Part shown: positions 36,537 to 44,740 of the stretch, one piece after another
How positions within the stretch are numbered: the stretch's first letter is position 1
How the letters are laid out: each line of letters opens with the position of its first letter
Source: VXNJ01 sp009840625
GTDB taxonomy: Bacteria > Chloroflexota > UBA11872 > VXNJ01
Direction: 5' to 3'
DNA: 64,000 bases
Assembly (NCBI GenBank): GCA_965207915.1
Contig: OZ242304.1
Location: 620,001 to 684,000, forward strand
The notes under the pieces: model-generated
The model's input: the letters and a program-made list of their open reading frames with translations, nothing else
Told to the model about the DNA's origin: nothing
Database searches by the model: none
Translations under genes and position numbers: made by a program

Positions 36537-37364
36537 GTGGGAGTCGATACGGCGGAATTGCTGTGGGCCATCGGGCTCGGCATCGTTCAGGGGATTACCG
36601 AATTCGTCCCGGTCTCCAGCTCGGCGCACCTGCTGCTGATTCCGGAGCTGCTTGGCGCAGAAAACAAGGTCCTGCGGTCGCTTGATTTTTCGGTCGCGCT
36701 GCACCTGGGAACCGCGCTGGCAATCTCCGCGGCGATGGCGCCGGCCTGGTGGAGGCTGCTCCGCGCCGCCGCCCGCCCCGCGAACGATCGCGGCAAAGGC
36801 CCCGGCGCCCGGGTAATGCTGGCGGCGATCGCGCTGGCCAGCACGGTTACCGGGATCGTCGGCATCCTGGTTGAGGACCTGGCCGAGTCGGCGTTCCGCG
36901 AGCCGGCCCTGGCGGCGTCGGTGCTGGTGGTCGGCGGCGTGCTGATGTATCTGGCCGACCGCCTGCCCGGTAACCCCGATCGCTCCCGATTCCGCAATCT
37001 GGCGCTGGCCGGATCGGCCCAGGTGCTGGCGCTGGTGCCGGGGGTCTCGCGCTCGGGCGCGATCTTTACGGTCGCCCGCTCTCTGGGTATGGACCGCCGC
37101 AGCGCGATCGACTTTGCCTTCCTGCTTATGGCACCGGTGGTGATCGGAGCCGCCGCCTACCGCCTGCCGGGGCTGATCGGCAGTCCGGAATTCGGCGGCG
37201 AGAACCTGACCCTCTACGCGGTCGGCATCCTCAGCGCCGCCGGCTCGGGCTATCTTGTCGCGCGCGCCCTTCCGGGCCTGGTCGCCCGATCCGGAGTCGC
37301 CGGGTTCTGCGTATACAGGATGCTGCTGGGGGCGGTGGTATTGGTCCGCCTGGTCGTCGCCTGA
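36537..37364 (+). CDS. uppP: Undecaprenyl-diphosphatase
   Basis: A 275-residue BacA/UppP membrane phosphatase that recycles undecaprenyl diphosphate to the monophosphate carrier needed for peptidoglycan and surface glycans. Both family signatures are visible: QGITEFVPVSSSAHLLLIP at the N-terminus (catalytic Glu and Ser/His) and VPGVSRSGAIFTVARSLGM near residue 165, with the essential Arg. About eight membrane helices. It starts at GTG. It is probably cotranscribed with hppA, and it converges with the CinA-like fusion gene, the stops lying one base apart. Confidence 0.95.
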   Translation: MGVDTAELLWAIGLGIVQGITEFVPVSSSAHLLLIPELLGAENKVLRSLDFSVALHLGTALAISAAMAPAWWRLLRAAARPANDRGKGPGARVMLAAIALASTVTGIVGILVEDLAESAFREPALAASVLVVGGVLMYLADRLPGNPDRSRFRNLALAGSAQVLALVPGVSRSGAIFTVARSLGMDRRSAIDFAFLLMAPVVIGAAAYRLPGLIGSPEFGGENLTLYAVGILSAAGSGYLVARALPGLVARSGVAGFCVYRMLLGAVVLVRLVVA

Positions 37365-37365
37365 C

Positions 37366-38547
37366 TCAGGCCCCGCCGCCGCCGCCACGGCGGGCTGAGC
37401 GCCGGGCCCGGATCTGGGTCGATGAGATGTCGAGGCGGAAAGCGCCTTCCGGCAGTTCCGCGAACAGGTCGGGGGCGACCGCCAGGTTCAGCTGGTCGAA
37501 GCCGACGTAGCGACCGGCGATCTCTCGTCCTGACACCAGGAAACTGCATCCGTTCGCACGGATCCTGTCCAAACCGGTCTGCATCGCCCCGGCGTCGCCG
37601 CGGTAGTACTTTGGATCGACGATCCGGACCGCGGTGTCGGCCCCCACAACGAACACGGCCCCCGGAAAAATCGCCGACTTATCCACGAACGTGGCGGCCG
37701 AATCGATAACCAGCGGCGCTCGTCCGGCTACGGCGGCAAGACGGTCGCCCGCCTCGGAAAGGTCGAGCCGATCCTTGTCGACGTTCTGAAGCGAAAGCTC
37801 CAGTTCGACCGGCTTCCCGAGATGGACCCCCGCGGCGGCGGCCAGTCCCAGGTGGCCGTCGTGCAGAGGATCGAACGACCCGGCCAAAACCGCGGTCGGC
37901 GAAGTACCCCGGCCCGACCAGTTGCCGTCCGGACTGCGACGCGCCCAGGCAATCCGGCCGCGAACCACCCGTTCGATCCAGTAGGCGGGGTCCTGCTCCT
38001 CGCAACTTAAGGCTTCGGCCAGCCCGTCAGGCCCCATTGGCTCATGGGGTCCGCAGCCGCCGCCGCGCCAGGCCGCCAGCAATGCGGCCGCACCGGTCAG
38101 GAGCTCCTGGCGGCCGCGATCGCCGGGCCAGGCGTCCAGTTCCAGGCGCCATCCGCGGGCCGAACCGTCGCCAACCACCGCCAGGTGGGCCCGATCGCGC
38201 CCGGCCCGCGCCGGAACGGTCGCCAGGGCCGAGGCAACCCCCACCCCGATTCGCCGCTCGCGGTGCCGGTCGTCAAGGGCGACCGCCGAATCGTGTGCCG
38301 CCAGGGCCAGGTCCAACGCCGTCTCCGCCGAGCAGAAGCCGGCGGCGCTGTCGAAGCCGCGCAGTTCGACCGCGGCTTTTCTCGAATAGGCAAGCCGACC
38401 GGCAATCAGCACCGCCGACGCCCCCTCGCATCCGGCGAGCGCGGATAGCGCGGTCGAGCCGCCGCCGGCCAGCGCGAACGATACGCCGACGCCGCGTCGG
38501 CCGAGCGCCGCCAGCGTTTCGGAGGCCAATCGGTCAAGCACCCTCAA
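37366..38547 (-). CDS. CinA-like / nucleotidyltransferase fusion
   Basis: A 393-residue two-domain protein. The N-terminal 160 residues resemble the CinA C-terminal (PncC, nicotinamide-nucleotide amidase) domain: LGRRGVGVSFALAGGGST, GFCSAETALDLALAAHDSAV, IGVGVASALATVP. The second domain is a nicotinate/nicotinamide-mononucleotide adenylyltransferase-type cytidylyltransferase fold with GSFDPLHDGHLGLA at 223-236 (HxGH variant) and the C-terminal ISSTQIRARR. Together the domains could recycle pyridine nucleotides, deamidating NMN to NaMN and then adenylating it. The functional pairing is inference. It is last in the minus-strand run that begins with the ATP synthase genes. Confidence 0.8.
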   Translation of the reverse strand: MRVLDRLASETLAALGRRGVGVSFALAGGGSTALSALAGCEGASAVLIAGRLAYSRKAAVELRGFDSAAGFCSAETALDLALAAHDSAVALDDRHRERRIGVGVASALATVPARAGRDRAHLAVVGDGSARGWRLELDAWPGDRGRQELLTGAAALLAAWRGGGCGPHEPMGPDGLAEALSCEEQDPAYWIERVVRGRIAWARRSPDGNWSGRGTSPTAVLAGSFDPLHDGHLGLAAAAGVHLGKPVELELSLQNVDKDRLDLSEAGDRLAAVAGRAPLVIDSAATFVDKSAIFPGAVFVVGADTAVRIVDPKYYRGDAGAMQTGLDRIRANGCSFLVSGREIAGRYVGFDQLNLAVAPDLFAELPEGAFRLDISSTQIRARRSARRGGGGGA

Positions 38548-38586
38548 TTCCCCTCTCGAGGCGCCGGATCGGCCGACCGCCCCGGC

Positions 38587-39558
38587 CTAAAGACGGTCGT
38601 AGACCTCCGGATTCACTACGGCCGCGGGCCTACCGCCCCGCAGAAATTCGGCCGTCGACGAGTGACACAGAGCCCCGATGCGGTGGAACGCTTCGTGCGA
38701 ATTGGAGGCGATGTGGGGGGTGAGGGCTACCTGTTCCATCTTCAACAGGGGGTTGTCCGGTTCCGGAGGTTCGATCGTGAAGACGTCGAGTCCCGCTCCG
38801 GCAATTCGGCCTTCGGTCAAGGCGTCGATTAACGCCTGCTCGTCGAGCAGCCCCCCGCGGGAGGTGTTCACCAGGAACGCCGTGGGTTTCATCCGGTCGA
38901 TCAGCGACCGCGAAATCAGTCCCTCGGTCGAGGCTTGCAGGAATACGTGCACGGTGACCACGTCGGAGGCGGACATCAACTCCTCGAGCTCCACGAATCG
39001 CCCCTCCACGCCGGCGTCGACCAGGCGCTGCGGGTCCGGGTGGGCGGTATTGACCAGCAGTTTCATGCCCAGGCCGTGCTGGCAAATCCGCGCCACGCGG
39101 GCGCCGATTTCGCCAAAGCCGACCACGCCCAGGGTTTTCGAACCGATCTCGCGGCCGAGTACGCGTGGTCGCATCGCAAATCCCTCGACCCGCACCGAGC
39201 GGTCGCCGCGGGCGACGTTGCAGCTGGTGGCCAGCATGAGGGCGACGGTGTGTTCGGCCACCGTCTGCGCGTTCACCTTGGGCGAAAAGAATATCGGAAT
39301 ATTCCGAGCCGTCGCCGCAGCCACGTCGATGTTGTCATAGCCGGCCCCGAAGCGGTCGATGGCCCGCAAGTCCTTGGCGGCTGAAATCACCTCGGCGGTT
39401 ATCGGTTCGGTCCCGCAGACGATTACATGGGCGTCGCGGGCCTCGCGCTTGAGGACCTCGACGTCGTCGCTGTGTACGAGCTTGATCTGGCCCAACTCGC
39501 GCAGAACGGCAAGATCGGCCTCCGGCATCGGGTACGTCTGAAGGATCTTCAAGTCCAT
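38587..39558 (-). CDS. D-2-hydroxyacid dehydrogenase (SerA-like)
   Basis: A 323-residue NAD-dependent D-2-hydroxyacid dehydrogenase, separate from the one at 3111. The Rossmann motif is LGVVGFGEIGARVARI. The catalytic residues are Arg in VNTSRGGLLDE, Glu in TIEPPEPDNPLL and His in LTPHIASNSHEAF. The IDRFGAGYDNIDVAAAT block is of phosphoglycerate-dehydrogenase type. There is no ACT domain. The ATG at 39558 (MDLKILQTYP) is the natural start; the frame is open into mreB but that part is not family-like. It is 12 bases downstream of mreB. Confidence 0.9.
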   Translation of the reverse strand: MDLKILQTYPMPEADLAVLRELGQIKLVHSDDVEVLKREARDAHVIVCGTEPITAEVISAAKDLRAIDRFGAGYDNIDVAAATARNIPIFFSPKVNAQTVAEHTVALMLATSCNVARGDRSVRVEGFAMRPRVLGREIGSKTLGVVGFGEIGARVARICQHGLGMKLLVNTAHPDPQRLVDAGVEGRFVELEELMSASDVVTVHVFLQASTEGLISRSLIDRMKPTAFLVNTSRGGLLDEQALIDALTEGRIAGAGLDVFTIEPPEPDNPLLKMEQVALTPHIASNSHEAFHRIGALCHSSTAEFLRGGRPAAVVNPEVYDRL

Positions 39559-39569
39559 GGCCTGCCCCG

Positions 39570-40577
39570 TCAATCGAATTCGGAAATGCGACGAATCAAT
39601 TCGAATCGCTCCAATGCGATCCCAGTGCCAAGTGCGACGCACAGCAGCGGGTGCTCGGCCCGGAAACAGGGAATGCCGGTTTCGACCGAAATCAGGGTAT
39701 CAAGTTCGCTTAACAGGCAACCGCCGCCGGAGAGCACTATCCCGTTGTCAACGATGTCGGCAGCGATTTCGGGGGGCGCTTGCTCCAGCACCGACTTGAC
39801 GCCGCGGACAAGTTCGGCCAGCGGATCGCTCAGCGCTTCGTGGACCTGGAACGATTGGATCTGCATGCTGCTGGGCAGACCGGTCTCCATATCCAGACCC
39901 TTTATGTCGACCACCTCGCCACCGGCTGGGGCGGTGGCCGATCCGATCGACATCTTCAGGTGTTCGGCGGTCCGATTGCCGATCAGGAAATTGAACTGGC
40001 GGCGCAGATAGGTGATGATCGCCTCGTCGAAGGCGATGCTGGCGACCCGCAGCGATCGCGATGCGACGATGCCGGAGAGCGAAAGAATGGCTATTTCAGC
40101 GGTCCCGCCACCGACGTTGACGATCATGCTGCCGAACGGTTCCTGGACTGGAAGTCGCGCCCCTAGCGCCGCCGCAAGCGATTCGGGAATGAGGACGCTG
40201 GAGCGGCAACCGGCTGCCAGGGCGGCCTCGCGCACCGCGCGCCGCTCCACGCCGGTAGCTTCGGCCGGCACCGATATCACCACATCGGGCTGGAGCACCC
40301 GAAGCCGGCCGCACGCCCGCCGCACGAAGTACGAAAGCAGCGCCTCGGTGACGAGGTAGTCGGCGATAACGCCGTCGCGCAGCGGATTGGAGATCTCGAT
40401 TCGATCCGGAGTGCGTCCGACCATGTCGTAGGCGCTGGATCCTACCGCCACTATCTGGCGGCCCGGTTTGCTCACGGCCGCGACCGACGGTTCCCGCAGC
40501 ACGATGCCTCGCCCCTGCGCGTAAACGACGACGTTGACCGTGCCTAGGTCGATCCCGAGTTTGCGGGTACCGATCAT
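39570..40577 (-). CDS. mreB: Rod shape-determining protein MreB
   Basis: A 335-residue actin-like protein that polymerises under the membrane and guides cell-wall synthesis. Actin-fold nucleotide motifs: LGIDLGTVNVVVYAQGRG (phosphate 1), VVISVPAEATGVERRAVREA, MIVNVGGGTAEIAILSL (phosphate 2), IGNRTAEHLKMSIGSA and VLSGGGCLLSELD (adenosine). The ATG at 40577 follows a G-rich site. It is divergent in several MreB positions, and no mreC/mreD genes follow, so its partners lie elsewhere or are missing. It lies 25 bases after murA on the same strand. Confidence 0.9.
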   Translation of the reverse strand: MIGTRKLGIDLGTVNVVVYAQGRGIVLREPSVAAVSKPGRQIVAVGSSAYDMVGRTPDRIEISNPLRDGVIADYLVTEALLSYFVRRACGRLRVLQPDVVISVPAEATGVERRAVREAALAAGCRSSVLIPESLAAALGARLPVQEPFGSMIVNVGGGTAEIAILSLSGIVASRSLRVASIAFDEAIITYLRRQFNFLIGNRTAEHLKMSIGSATAPAGGEVVDIKGLDMETGLPSSMQIQSFQVHEALSDPLAELVRGVKSVLEQAPPEIAADIVDNGIVLSGGGCLLSELDTLISVETGIPCFRAEHPLLCVALGTGIALERFELIRRISEFD

Positions 40578-40602
40578 CGCCCCGCCGGCCGGGTTCGGGG
40601 AT

Positions 40603-41904
40603 TCATTGGCGGGCCACCCGGATGTCGGCCCCCAGCGCGGCCAGATCCCCCGCCAGGTCCTCATAACCGCGGTCGATGAATGAGACGCCGGACAGCACCG
40701 ACTGTCCCTCGGCCACCAAGGCGGCGATGGTAAGGGCGGCTCCGGCCCTGAGGTCGCGCTCGAGCTCTACCTGCGCCCCGCGCAGTTGCTGCGGGCCCGC
40801 GATCAGGGCGTGCGATTCGCGCCGGTCGATCTTGGCCCCCAGGCGCTGCAGGCCGTCCAGGTATCCGAACCGGTTCTCAAAGACCCGGTCGGAGATGGTG
40901 CTGCGTCCGCTGGCCTGGGTGAGCAGAGCCCCCATTTCGGCCTGCTTGTCGGTGGGAAAGCCGGGATGCGGCATGCTCTGGACCTCGACCGCGCGCAGCT
41001 GCCGGTCGGAGGCAATTACGACCGAATCGCCCTCGTAGAAGACGTCCACCCCGATTTCTTCGAGTTTGAGCAGGACCGGCTCCAGGTCGTCGCGGACGAC
41101 GTCGTCGAGCAGGACCTCGCCGCCGCACGCGGCGGTGGCGATGGCGATCGTCCCGGCCACCATGCGGTCCGGCATGGTCCGATAGCCGGCGCCGAACAGC
41201 CTTCGACGCCCGTGCACCGAGATCACGCTGGTGCCGGCGCCGCGAATGTCGGCCCCCATTGCGCGCAGGAAACCGCACAGGTGCAGGACTTCGGGTTCGC
41301 GTGAGGCGTTTACGATCACCGTCACGCCGTCGGCCAGGGTTGCCCCCATGATCAGGTTTTCGGTGCCGGTGTGGGACGGATAGTCGAGATAGATCCGGTC
41401 CCCGCGCAAGGTCCCGGCAGTGACATCGTAGCCACCTTCGAACCGGTCGACCCGGGCCCCCATGCGCACGAACCCGTCGATGTCGACGTTGACCGGGCGG
41501 ACTCCGATTTCGCATCCGCCGGGGGGCGCGACTACGACCCGTCCAAAGCGGGCCAGGAGCGGTCCGGTCACCAGGAACGAGGCTCGCATCCCGGCCACCA
41601 GGTCGGGATCGGGCTCGAAGGAATCGATATTTGCGGCGGTGATCGTCAGGCGGCGCCCGGTCCGGTCGCGCTCGACATCCGCGCCCAGCATGCCGAGCAG
41701 TTCCATCATCGCTTCGACATCCCCGATCGCGGGGACGTTGGTCAGGTGGCAGGTTTCCTCGGTGAGCAGCGTGGCCGCCATCATCGGCAGAATGGCGTTC
41801 TTGGCGCCCGGAACCCGATAGACGCCCTGAAGGCGGTTGTCGCCGCCGCCGATCCTGTAATGGCTCGCCACCGGCCGCTGCAGCCCCTGCAACCGCGTCG
41901 CCAC
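40603..41904 (-). CDS. murA: UDP-N-acetylglucosamine 1-carboxyvinyltransferase
   Basis: A 433-residue EPSP-synthase-fold enzyme for the first committed step of peptidoglycan synthesis, transferring enolpyruvate from PEP to UDP-GlcNAc. Blocks: YRVPGAKNAILPMMAATLL, MRASFLVTGPLLARFG, the catalytic Cys131 in APPGGCEIGVRPV (Cys, so fosfomycin-sensitive type rather than Asp), PSHTGTENLIMGATLA and PGFPTDKQAEMGALLTQASG. Length is a little above the usual 420. It lies 43 bases after atpC and 25 before mreB, so wall synthesis genes sit at the end of the ATP synthase run. Confidence 0.97.
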   Translation of the reverse strand: MATRLQGLQRPVASHYRIGGGDNRLQGVYRVPGAKNAILPMMAATLLTEETCHLTNVPAIGDVEAMMELLGMLGADVERDRTGRRLTITAANIDSFEPDPDLVAGMRASFLVTGPLLARFGRVVVAPPGGCEIGVRPVNVDIDGFVRMGARVDRFEGGYDVTAGTLRGDRIYLDYPSHTGTENLIMGATLADGVTVIVNASREPEVLHLCGFLRAMGADIRGAGTSVISVHGRRRLFGAGYRTMPDRMVAGTIAIATAACGGEVLLDDVVRDDLEPVLLKLEEIGVDVFYEGDSVVIASDRQLRAVEVQSMPHPGFPTDKQAEMGALLTQASGRSTISDRVFENRFGYLDGLQRLGAKIDRRESHALIAGPQQLRGAQVELERDLRAGAALTIAALVAEGQSVLSGVSFIDRGYEDLAGDLAALGADIRVARQ

Positions 41905-41947
41905 TACCGCCCGCCTTGCTTTCCGGGAATTGCTCCCTATGTCCGGC

Positions 41948-42364
41948 TTAACGCGAACCCCGTTCGGCAGCCCGCAGCCGCGAGAGCGCTCGCATCAGTC
42001 GGATCCGAGCCTCGAGCATCGAATCGAAGTCTTGGGCTTCCGAAATCTGTCGCTCGGCCTCGGCGCGAGCGCGCTCGGCCCGCTCGCGGTCGACCTCGCC
42101 GGAACGTTCCGACGCGTCAGCCAATATCGTCACCCGATTTTCCTGCACCTGCAAAAATCCGCCGCTGACCGCCAGGACCTCGTCGGAACCGTCGCGTCGC
42201 ACCAGTACGACACCCGGGTCCAGGATCGTCAGCAACGGCGCGTGGCGCGGCAGGATGGTCACCTGGCCGTCGACGCTCGGCGCCACCAGTTGCTCAACGC
42301 CCGTTTCGGTAATCAGGGACCGCTCCGGGGTGATCAACTCGACGGTCAGCTTGTGCTGATCCAA
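41948..42364 (-). CDS. atpC: ATP synthase epsilon subunit
   Basis: A 138-residue F1 epsilon subunit, which links the gamma stalk to the c-ring and inhibits hydrolysis. The N-terminal beta sandwich has LTVELITPERSLITETGVEQ and GQVTILPRHAPLLTILDPG. The C-terminal two-helix part (ERAERARAEAERQISEAQDF and the following Arg-rich helix) is complete. It is last of the atp genes, 39 bases after atpD. Confidence 0.96.
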   Translation of the reverse strand: MDQHKLTVELITPERSLITETGVEQLVAPSVDGQVTILPRHAPLLTILDPGVVLVRRDGSDEVLAVSGGFLQVQENRVTILADASERSGEVDRERAERARAEAERQISEAQDFDSMLEARIRLMRALSRLRAAERGSR

Positions 42365-42403
42365 TGCCGCAACCTCCGTGTTCTGGTGCGAGTTCTTGAA
42401 GGC

Positions 42404-43804
42404 CTAGGCGCTGGCCGCCATCTGCTCGGCCTTGGCCACCGCTTCGTCGATGGTTCCGACCATGTAGAAGGCCTGCTCGGGCAGGTTGTCGTGGGCGCCG
42501 GAGAGGATTTCGTCGAATCCGCGCACGGTGTCCTCGATGGCGATGGTGCGGCCCTCGAGCCCGGTGAACACCTCGGCGACGTTCATCGGCTGCGAGAGGA
42601 AGCGCTCGATCCGGCGGGCGCGGGCGACCACCAGGCGGTCCTCTTCGGAGAGTTCCTCGATCCCCAGGATCGCGATGATGTCCTGCAGGTCCTTGTAGCG
42701 CTGCAGAACCTGCTGGACCGAGCGGGCGACCCGGTAGTGGTCGTCGCCGACGATGTTCGGGTCCAGGATCCGAGATGTCGAGGTGAGCGGGTCGACGGCC
42801 GGGTATATGCCGCGGTCCACGATCGAACGCTCCAGGCGGATGGTGGCGTCGAGGTGCGAGAACGTGGTCACCGGCGCGGGGTCGGTGTAGTCGTCGGCCG
42901 GCACGTAGATCGCCTGCAGCGAGGTGATCGAGCCCTTCGTCGTCGAGGTGATTCGTTCCTGCAGCTGGCCCATTTCCGATCCCAGCGTCGGCTGGTAGCC
43001 GACCGCCGAGGGCATCCGGCCCAGTAGCGCCGAGACCTCCGAGCCGGCCATCGAGAACCGGAAAATGTTGTCGATGAACAGCAGCAGGTCCTGGTTTTCC
43101 TCGTCGCGGAAGTACTCAGCCATCGACAGGCCGGCGAGGGCCACGCGCAGGCGGGCTCCGGGCGATTCGTTCATCTGGCCGAACACCATGACGGTGTTGC
43201 CCATGACGCCCGATTCCTGCATCTCGCCGATCAGCTGGGTTCCCTCGCGGGTGCGTTCGCCGACGCCGCAGAAGACCGAGTATCCGCCGTATTCCTTGGC
43301 GACGTTGTTGATCAGCTCCATGATCGTGACCGTCTTGCCGACGCCGGCGCCGCCGAAGATCCCGGTCTTGCCGCCGCGCGTGAACGGCGCAATCAGGTCG
43401 ATCACCTTGAGGCCGGTGGCGAACATCTCAGTCGAAGTGGCCTGGTCGGCGACCTTGGGCGCCGGCCGGTGGATCGGGTAGTGGTTCTCGGCGTTGCAGG
43501 GCCCCTGCTCGTCAATCGGCTCGCCGACGACGTCGAACACCCGCCCCAGGGTATCGGGTCCGACCGGGACCGAGATTGGGCCGCCGGTGTCCTCGACCGG
43601 CAGGCCGCGCCGCAATCCCTCGGTGGGGCGCATGGAGATGCAGCGGACCCAGTTGTTGCCAACGTGCTGTTGGACTTCCATGACCACCTGTTCGCCATCG
43701 CCCGATTCGACAGTCAGCGCGTTGTAGATGCCGGGCATCGACTGGGAATCGAATTCGACGTCAACGACCGCACCGATTATTTGGGCGATTGTGCCGGTTG
43801 CCAT
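42404..43804 (-). CDS. atpD: ATP synthase beta subunit
   Basis: A 466-residue catalytic F1 subunit. Walker A is GGAGVGKTVTIMELI, the catalytic Glu lies in YSVFCGVGERTREGTQL, Walker B is DLLLFIDNIFRFSMAGSE, and DELSEED-type sequence appears as GIEELSEEDRLVVARAR. LGRMPSAVGYQPTL is also present. Length is typical. It is 46 bases after atpG on the minus strand. Confidence 0.98.
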   Translation of the reverse strand: MATGTIAQIIGAVVDVEFDSQSMPGIYNALTVESGDGEQVVMEVQQHVGNNWVRCISMRPTEGLRRGLPVEDTGGPISVPVGPDTLGRVFDVVGEPIDEQGPCNAENHYPIHRPAPKVADQATSTEMFATGLKVIDLIAPFTRGGKTGIFGGAGVGKTVTIMELINNVAKEYGGYSVFCGVGERTREGTQLIGEMQESGVMGNTVMVFGQMNESPGARLRVALAGLSMAEYFRDEENQDLLLFIDNIFRFSMAGSEVSALLGRMPSAVGYQPTLGSEMGQLQERITSTTKGSITSLQAIYVPADDYTDPAPVTTFSHLDATIRLERSIVDRGIYPAVDPLTSTSRILDPNIVGDDHYRVARSVQQVLQRYKDLQDIIAILGIEELSEEDRLVVARARRIERFLSQPMNVAEVFTGLEGRTIAIEDTVRGFDEILSGAHDNLPEQAFYMVGTIDEAVAKAEQMAASA

Positions 43805-43850
43805 GTTGTTCCTCTTTTTTGGGAGTTGCGGATAGCGGTATGGGTTAGGG

Positions 43851-44729
43851 TCAGCTGGCCTGGGCGTTGGCGCCCGAAGCGATATCGATCATCTCGCTGG
43901 TGATCGCACCCTGGCGCTGGCGGTTGTAGGTCAGCGTCAGTGAATCGATCAGCTCATTGGCGTTTTCGGTGGCGTTGCGCATCGCCACCATTCGCGCCGA
44001 GTGTTCGCTGGCGGCCGCGTTTAGGGCGATCTGCAACAGCCGCGACTCGACGAACCGCGGCAAAAGGGCGTCCAGCGTAGCCGACCGAGACGGTTCGTAG
44101 ATGTACTGGAGGTTGTGGGCGGCGGCGCCCTCTTGCAGTTCACGCAGCGGGAAGAGGCGCTCGGCCACCGGCGCCTGCGAGACCGTGTTTACGAATGTCG
44201 GATAGACGATCTCAACCGCGTCGAAATCGGCGTTGGCGTAACCCTCGACCAGCATCGTGGCCAGCGCGCGGACGTCGTTGGCGCCGGGTTGATCGGGGAA
44301 ATCGGTGAATTGGGCGTGGGTCGGCAACGAGCTGCCGAGCATGCGCACCCCGACGCGACCGATGGCGATCAGGGCGCGATCCGAGCCGGGGTGTTCCGAG
44401 GAAAGGTCGCGGGCGCGCTCGAGCGTCACCCGGGCGACGTTGGTGTTCAGCGCTCCCACCAGCCCGCGGTTGGTGGTGAACGCCACCAGCGCGGTCCGGC
44501 CGGACGGGTCGGCCGGCCGCATCAAGGGGTGGGAGCCGACCAGATCGGGATCGGCCGCCGAAAGCCCGGCCACCATCCGGCGGATCGTGTCGGCGTACGC
44601 CTGGCTGCGCCGCACCGCCTCCTGGGCTTTGAACATCTTCGAAGTTGCGACCAGCTGCATGGCCCGCGTGATCTGACGCGTGGCGTCGACCCCGTTGATC
44701 CGGGTGCGGATGTCGCGCAGGCTGGCCAT
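43851..44729 (-). CDS. atpG: ATP synthase gamma subunit
   Basis: A 292-residue rotor-shaft subunit. The N-terminal helix MASLRDIRTRINGVDATRQIT and the C-terminal helix (MVAMRNATENANELIDSLTL, then YNRQRQGAITSEMIDI) form the coiled-coil axle. The Rossmann-like middle has TNRGLVGALNTNVARVT. It starts 11 bases after the atpA stop. Confidence 0.97.
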   Translation of the reverse strand: MASLRDIRTRINGVDATRQITRAMQLVATSKMFKAQEAVRRSQAYADTIRRMVAGLSAADPDLVGSHPLMRPADPSGRTALVAFTTNRGLVGALNTNVARVTLERARDLSSEHPGSDRALIAIGRVGVRMLGSSLPTHAQFTDFPDQPGANDVRALATMLVEGYANADFDAVEIVYPTFVNTVSQAPVAERLFPLRELQEGAAAHNLQYIYEPSRSATLDALLPRFVESRLLQIALNAAASEHSARMVAMRNATENANELIDSLTLTYNRQRQGAITSEMIDIASGANAQAS

Positions 44730-44740
44730 GGGGCCGTTCC

